Shown here in pieces: positions 7,053 through 9,175 of a DNA stretch of 9,175 bases (its first letter is position 1; every line of letters begins with the position of its first letter). The DNA is from Rhodoferax sp. (GTDB taxonomy: Bacteria; Pseudomonadota; Gammaproteobacteria; Burkholderiales; Burkholderiaceae_C): assembly GCA_023231075.1 (NCBI GenBank), contig JALNWC010000074.1:1-9175 (forward strand), in the 5' to 3' direction. The position numbers and the translations under genes were made by a program. Under the pieces are notes generated by a model. The model did no database searches and was not told where the DNA came from. It worked only from the letters and a program-made list of their open reading frames with translations.

Positions 7053-7928
7053 CTATTTTTGCCGTGGATCGAGTGCATCGCGCAGACCATCACCCAGCAA
7101 GTTGAAAGAAAGAACCAGCAAGAAAATTGACAAGCCCGGCCACACGGCCATCCAGGGTGCGTTGTCCATGTAATTTTTAGCGGTGTTAAGCATGCTGCCC
7201 CAGCTTGGCAGCGGCGGCTGCTGCCCTAAGCCCAGGAATGACAAGCTCGCTTCCGCAATGATGGCTGCAGCAATGGAAAGAGTGGCTTGCACAATCAATG
7301 GGGGCATGACATTGGGCATGATGTGACGTAAAGCAATGCGCCAATGCGGGTTGCCCACAGCGCGTGCTGCCTCGACATAATCCTCGACCTTGATCTGCAT
7401 CGCCTGCGCGCGGGTAAGCCTGATAAACACCGGCATCGCAGACACACCGATTGCAATCATGGCGTTATTCAGACTGGGGCCCAGAAACGCAGACAGTGCA
7501 ATCGCCAAAATCAAAAATGGAACCGCCAGCATGGCATCGGTAAACCGCGAGATGACAGCATCTGTCCAACCGCCCACATAAGCGGCTATCAATCCAATAG
7601 GAATTCCCAGAGCCATAGAAATAGTGACAGAAACCAGTCCGGCCAAGATCGACGCACGCGCGCCCCAAATAACGCGGGACAACACATCGCGGCCTATCTC
7701 ATCGGTGCCAAACCAGTACATTTGGCTAGGTGCTGAGCGTATGGCACTCCAACTGGTCTCCACTGGGTCGTAGGGTGAAAAAATTGGCGCGAATACAGCC
7801 ATCACAATAAACAGCAGCACGAACACCAGACCGACCATGGCACCTTTGCGGCGCCACAGTCTGCGCAATGTACGCCGCGCAGGACTGGACTCCGTGACAG
7901 TGTTCGCAGGCAAGTTCAAGGTTGTCAT
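7053..7928 (-). CDS. ABC transporter permease, DppC/OppC-like, set A
   Basis: This 291-residue inner-membrane subunit forms the set A pore together with the DppB-type protein upstream. An Arg-rich cytoplasmic N-terminus (RRTLRRLWRRKGA, 18-30) leads into the first helix (about 31-51). The DppC block YWFGTDEIGRDVLSRVIWGA follows at 71-90. Further helices lie near 92-118, 131-150, 153-170, 208-232 and 260-280. The ATPase-docking EAA loop is canonical: VEDYVEAARAVGNPHWRIAL (181-200) then RHIMPN. SFLGLGQQPPLPSWG (230-244) and the C-terminal FNLLGDGLRDALDPR (275-289) are typical of DppC/GsiD/DdpC proteins. It begins 3 bases after the upstream stop with a GAGG ribosome site, and its own TAG stop sits 10 bases before the hydrolase start. 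The cluster is therefore read as one unit here. Which ATPase drives it is not shown in the window, and the gene at 1-893 is the only candidate visible. Confidence 0.95.
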   Translation of the reverse strand: MTTLNLPANTVTESSPARRTLRRLWRRKGAMVGLVFVLLFIVMAVFAPIFSPYDPVETSWSAIRSAPSQMYWFGTDEIGRDVLSRVIWGARASILAGLVSVTISMALGIPIGLIAAYVGGWTDAVISRFTDAMLAVPFLILAIALSAFLGPSLNNAMIAIGVSAMPVFIRLTRAQAMQIKVEDYVEAARAVGNPHWRIALRHIMPNVMPPLIVQATLSIAAAIIAEASLSFLGLGQQPPLPSWGSMLNTAKNYMDNAPWMAVWPGLSIFLLVLSFNLLGDGLRDALDPRQK

Positions 7929-7931
7929 GGA

Positions 7932-8873
7932 TCAGCCTCGCAAACGCGGGTTCACAAGAAAGTAAGCCATATCGGCCAGCAAATTTAAAACGATATAGAC
8001 GCTGGATGTAAACAACACCACCCCTTGCACCACCGAGTAGTCTCGATTGAAAACGGCATCAACGATCAGCTTGCCAAATCCAGGGATGGAGAAAACTTGT
8101 TCGGTCAAAACCGCTCCTGACAACAAAGTTCCAAACTCCAGAGCACCCAGCGTAATGATGGGCGTCAGCGCATTGCGCAAGGCATGTTTGAGTACCACCG
8201 TGCGCTCATTGAGACCTTTGGCACGCGCCGTGCGCACATAGTCGGCGCTCAGCACCTGCAGCATGGCACTGCGGGTATGTCGCATCAACACCGCAGCCAG
8301 GCCACCCCCCAGAACAAATGCCGGCATGATCATCGCCGTCAGATTGGCAGACAGGTCTTCAAAAGGGCTGACATAACCCGAGGCGGGTAGCCAGCCCAGT
8401 GAAACCGAAAACAACAGGATCATCAAAATACCAAGCCAGAAGTTGGGTGTTGACAGGCCCCACAATGCCAGAATGTTGGCCAGATAGTCCCACACGGATT
8501 CCTTTGCGACGGCCGAGACGATACCCGCTGGAATACCGATCAACAAAGATACCAGCATGGCCATGGAGGCCAGCTGCAGTGTGACTGGCAGCTTTTCTTT
8601 TATCAGCCCCAATACCGGCTCCTGGATACGCAGCGACTCACCCAAATCCCCCTGCAACACACCGCCCATCCAATATGCGTAGCGCACAGGCAAGGGTTCA
8701 TCAAGATGCATTTTTTTCTGCAGATACGCAATCACTTGCGGATCTTGGTCTTCACCAGCCAGGATCAGCGCAGCATCTCCTGGCAGCAATTGCTGCAAGC
8801 CAAAAATGATCACGGTGACAAAAAAAACGGTTGGCACCAGCGCAGCGACACGTTTTAAAAAATAGGTGAGCAT
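7932..8873 (-). CDS. ABC transporter permease, DppB/OppB-like, set A
   Basis: This 313-residue inner-membrane permease is the first pore subunit of the set A importer. It opens with MLTYFLKRVA and a first helix at about 9-29, followed by the periplasmic LLPGDAALILAGEDQ segment (29-43) and LDEPLPVRYAYWMGGVLQGDLGES (57-80), which is typical of DppB/GsiC proteins. Further helices lie near 98-122, 130-160, 177-197, 236-258 and 280-305. The EAA loop DYVRTARAKGLNERTVVLKH (211-230) with ALRNA contacts the ATPase. EQVFSIPGFGKL (258-269) and the terminal FLVNPRLRG complete the family pattern. It starts 25 bases after the partial binding-protein stop with only a weak GGAT ribosome site. Runs of eight T and seven A in the coding strand do not break the frame. 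It is a distant paralogue of the permease at 3597-4517, with clear differences along the whole length. Confidence 0.95.
   Translation of the reverse strand: MLTYFLKRVAALVPTVFFVTVIIFGLQQLLPGDAALILAGEDQDPQVIAYLQKKMHLDEPLPVRYAYWMGGVLQGDLGESLRIQEPVLGLIKEKLPVTLQLASMAMLVSLLIGIPAGIVSAVAKESVWDYLANILALWGLSTPNFWLGILMILLFSVSLGWLPASGYVSPFEDLSANLTAMIMPAFVLGGGLAAVLMRHTRSAMLQVLSADYVRTARAKGLNERTVVLKHALRNALTPIITLGALEFGTLLSGAVLTEQVFSIPGFGKLIVDAVFNRDYSVVQGVVLFTSSVYIVLNLLADMAYFLVNPRLRG
7936..7939 (-). promoter_or_regulatory. Shine-Dalgarno site of the set A DppC-type permease gene, inside the end of the DppB-type gene
   Basis: The minus strand reads GAGGCTGATCCATG. GAGG is 7 bases before the ATG at 7928 and lies within the last codons of the upstream permease, whose TGA stop (7932-7934) falls between site and start. 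This supports the start and tight coupling of the two permeases. Confidence 0.7.
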
Positions 8874-8898
8874 GGGATCAATCCGGTGGGTCTGACAA

Positions 8899-9175
8899 CT
8901 ACATCTTCAAACCTTGCACGCGCACCAAACCGTCGGGTATGGTTTTCATGCCGGTCAACTTTTTGTTGTAAGCCCAAAGCCAATTGCGGTGGTAAAGATA
9001 AATGATGGGCAGCTCCCTGGCGGACTCGGCAGCCAGGGTGGCAAACACCTTGATTCGGCCAGAAGTATCCAGCGTGTTGCGTGAACGATTGAGTAGATCG
9101 TCCCAAAGTGGACGACATTCACCGCTGTAGTTCAGCGGCTGCTTGCAACCATAAAAACTGAACAAATTTCCATCC
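8899..9175 (-). CDS. ABC transporter substrate-binding protein, family 5, set A (C-terminal 91 residues only)
   Basis: The frame is open from the right window edge to a TAG at 8899-8901. It reads from DGNLFSFYGCKQ through WDDLLNRSRNTLD, IKVFATLAAESARELPIIYLYHRN and LTGMKTIPDGLVRVQGL to a final KM. This is the usual ending of family 5 peptide/nickel-type binding proteins: a C-terminal helix rich in D/N and R, then a register like 'ELPIIYLYHRNW', then 'PDGLVRVQGL'. A TTG at 9165 is an internal leucine, not a start, and the real gene continues upstream of the window. Two cysteines, nine residues apart, sit in the same region as a cysteine pair in the set B protein. Its place directly before the set A permeases makes it their likely receptor. 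The ligand is unknown. Confidence 0.88.
   Translation of the reverse strand, partial: DGNLFSFYGCKQPLNYSGECRPLWDDLLNRSRNTLDTSGRIKVFATLAAESARELPIIYLYHRNWLWAYNKKLTGMKTIPDGLVRVQGLKM

Noticed and set aside
7043..7093. N-terminal extension of the hydrolase to an upstream start
   Set aside because: The 17 extra residues overlap the end of the upstream permease gene and are not typical of the family. The ATG at 7042 sits just after the permease stop with an AGG nearby.
8705..8829. Runs of A and T in the set A DppB gene as possible frameshift or slippage sites
   Set aside because: The frame stays open through both runs and the translated protein matches the family on both sides, so no frameshift needs to be invoked.

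Overview
The window is a compact metabolic and transport locus from a Gram-negative bacterium. Moderate GC content, the protein style (two-permease peptide-type ABC importers with a Sec-exported soluble binding protein) and the tight gene packing suggest a betaproteobacterium, probably Burkholderiales. This assignment is an impression from the sequences and is not proven. All nine coding regions lie on the minus strand, so transcription runs from the right edge to the left edge. The largest gap between genes is about 52 bases, no stretch over 300 bases lacks a gene, and I saw no terminator, tRNA, CRISPR array, insertion sequence or repeat array.

In order of transcription (right to left) the genes are: the C-terminal end of a family 5 solute-binding protein (8899-9175, cut by the window edge); a DppB-type permease (7932-8873); a DppC-type permease (7053-7928); a leaderless gamma-glutamyltransferase-fold Ntn hydrolase (5435-7042); a second DppC-type permease (4514-5383); a second DppB-type permease (3597-4517); a second, complete family 5 solute-binding protein with a signal peptide (1930-3546); an acetamidase/formamidase family enzyme (946-1920); and the OppD/DppD-type ATPase (1-893, cut at its C-terminus by the left edge).

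The locus therefore carries two non-identical importer cores, SBP-B-C and C-B-SBP, in mirror order around the hydrolase gene. An amidase and at least one ATPase gene follow. The simplest reading is import of a peptide-like or amide-bearing compound through the inner membrane, then cytoplasmic cleavage by the Ntn hydrolase and by the amidase, which would release ammonia and carbon skeletons. The exact substrate cannot be read from the sequence. The hydrolase has the catalytic threonine but, in a hand alignment to E. coli Ggt, lacks most of the residues that hold the gamma-glutamyl group. The substrate may therefore not be a classical gamma-glutamyl compound. Nothing in the window looks like a wholly new class of system. 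The points worth a second look are the double importer arrangement and the divergent hydrolase.
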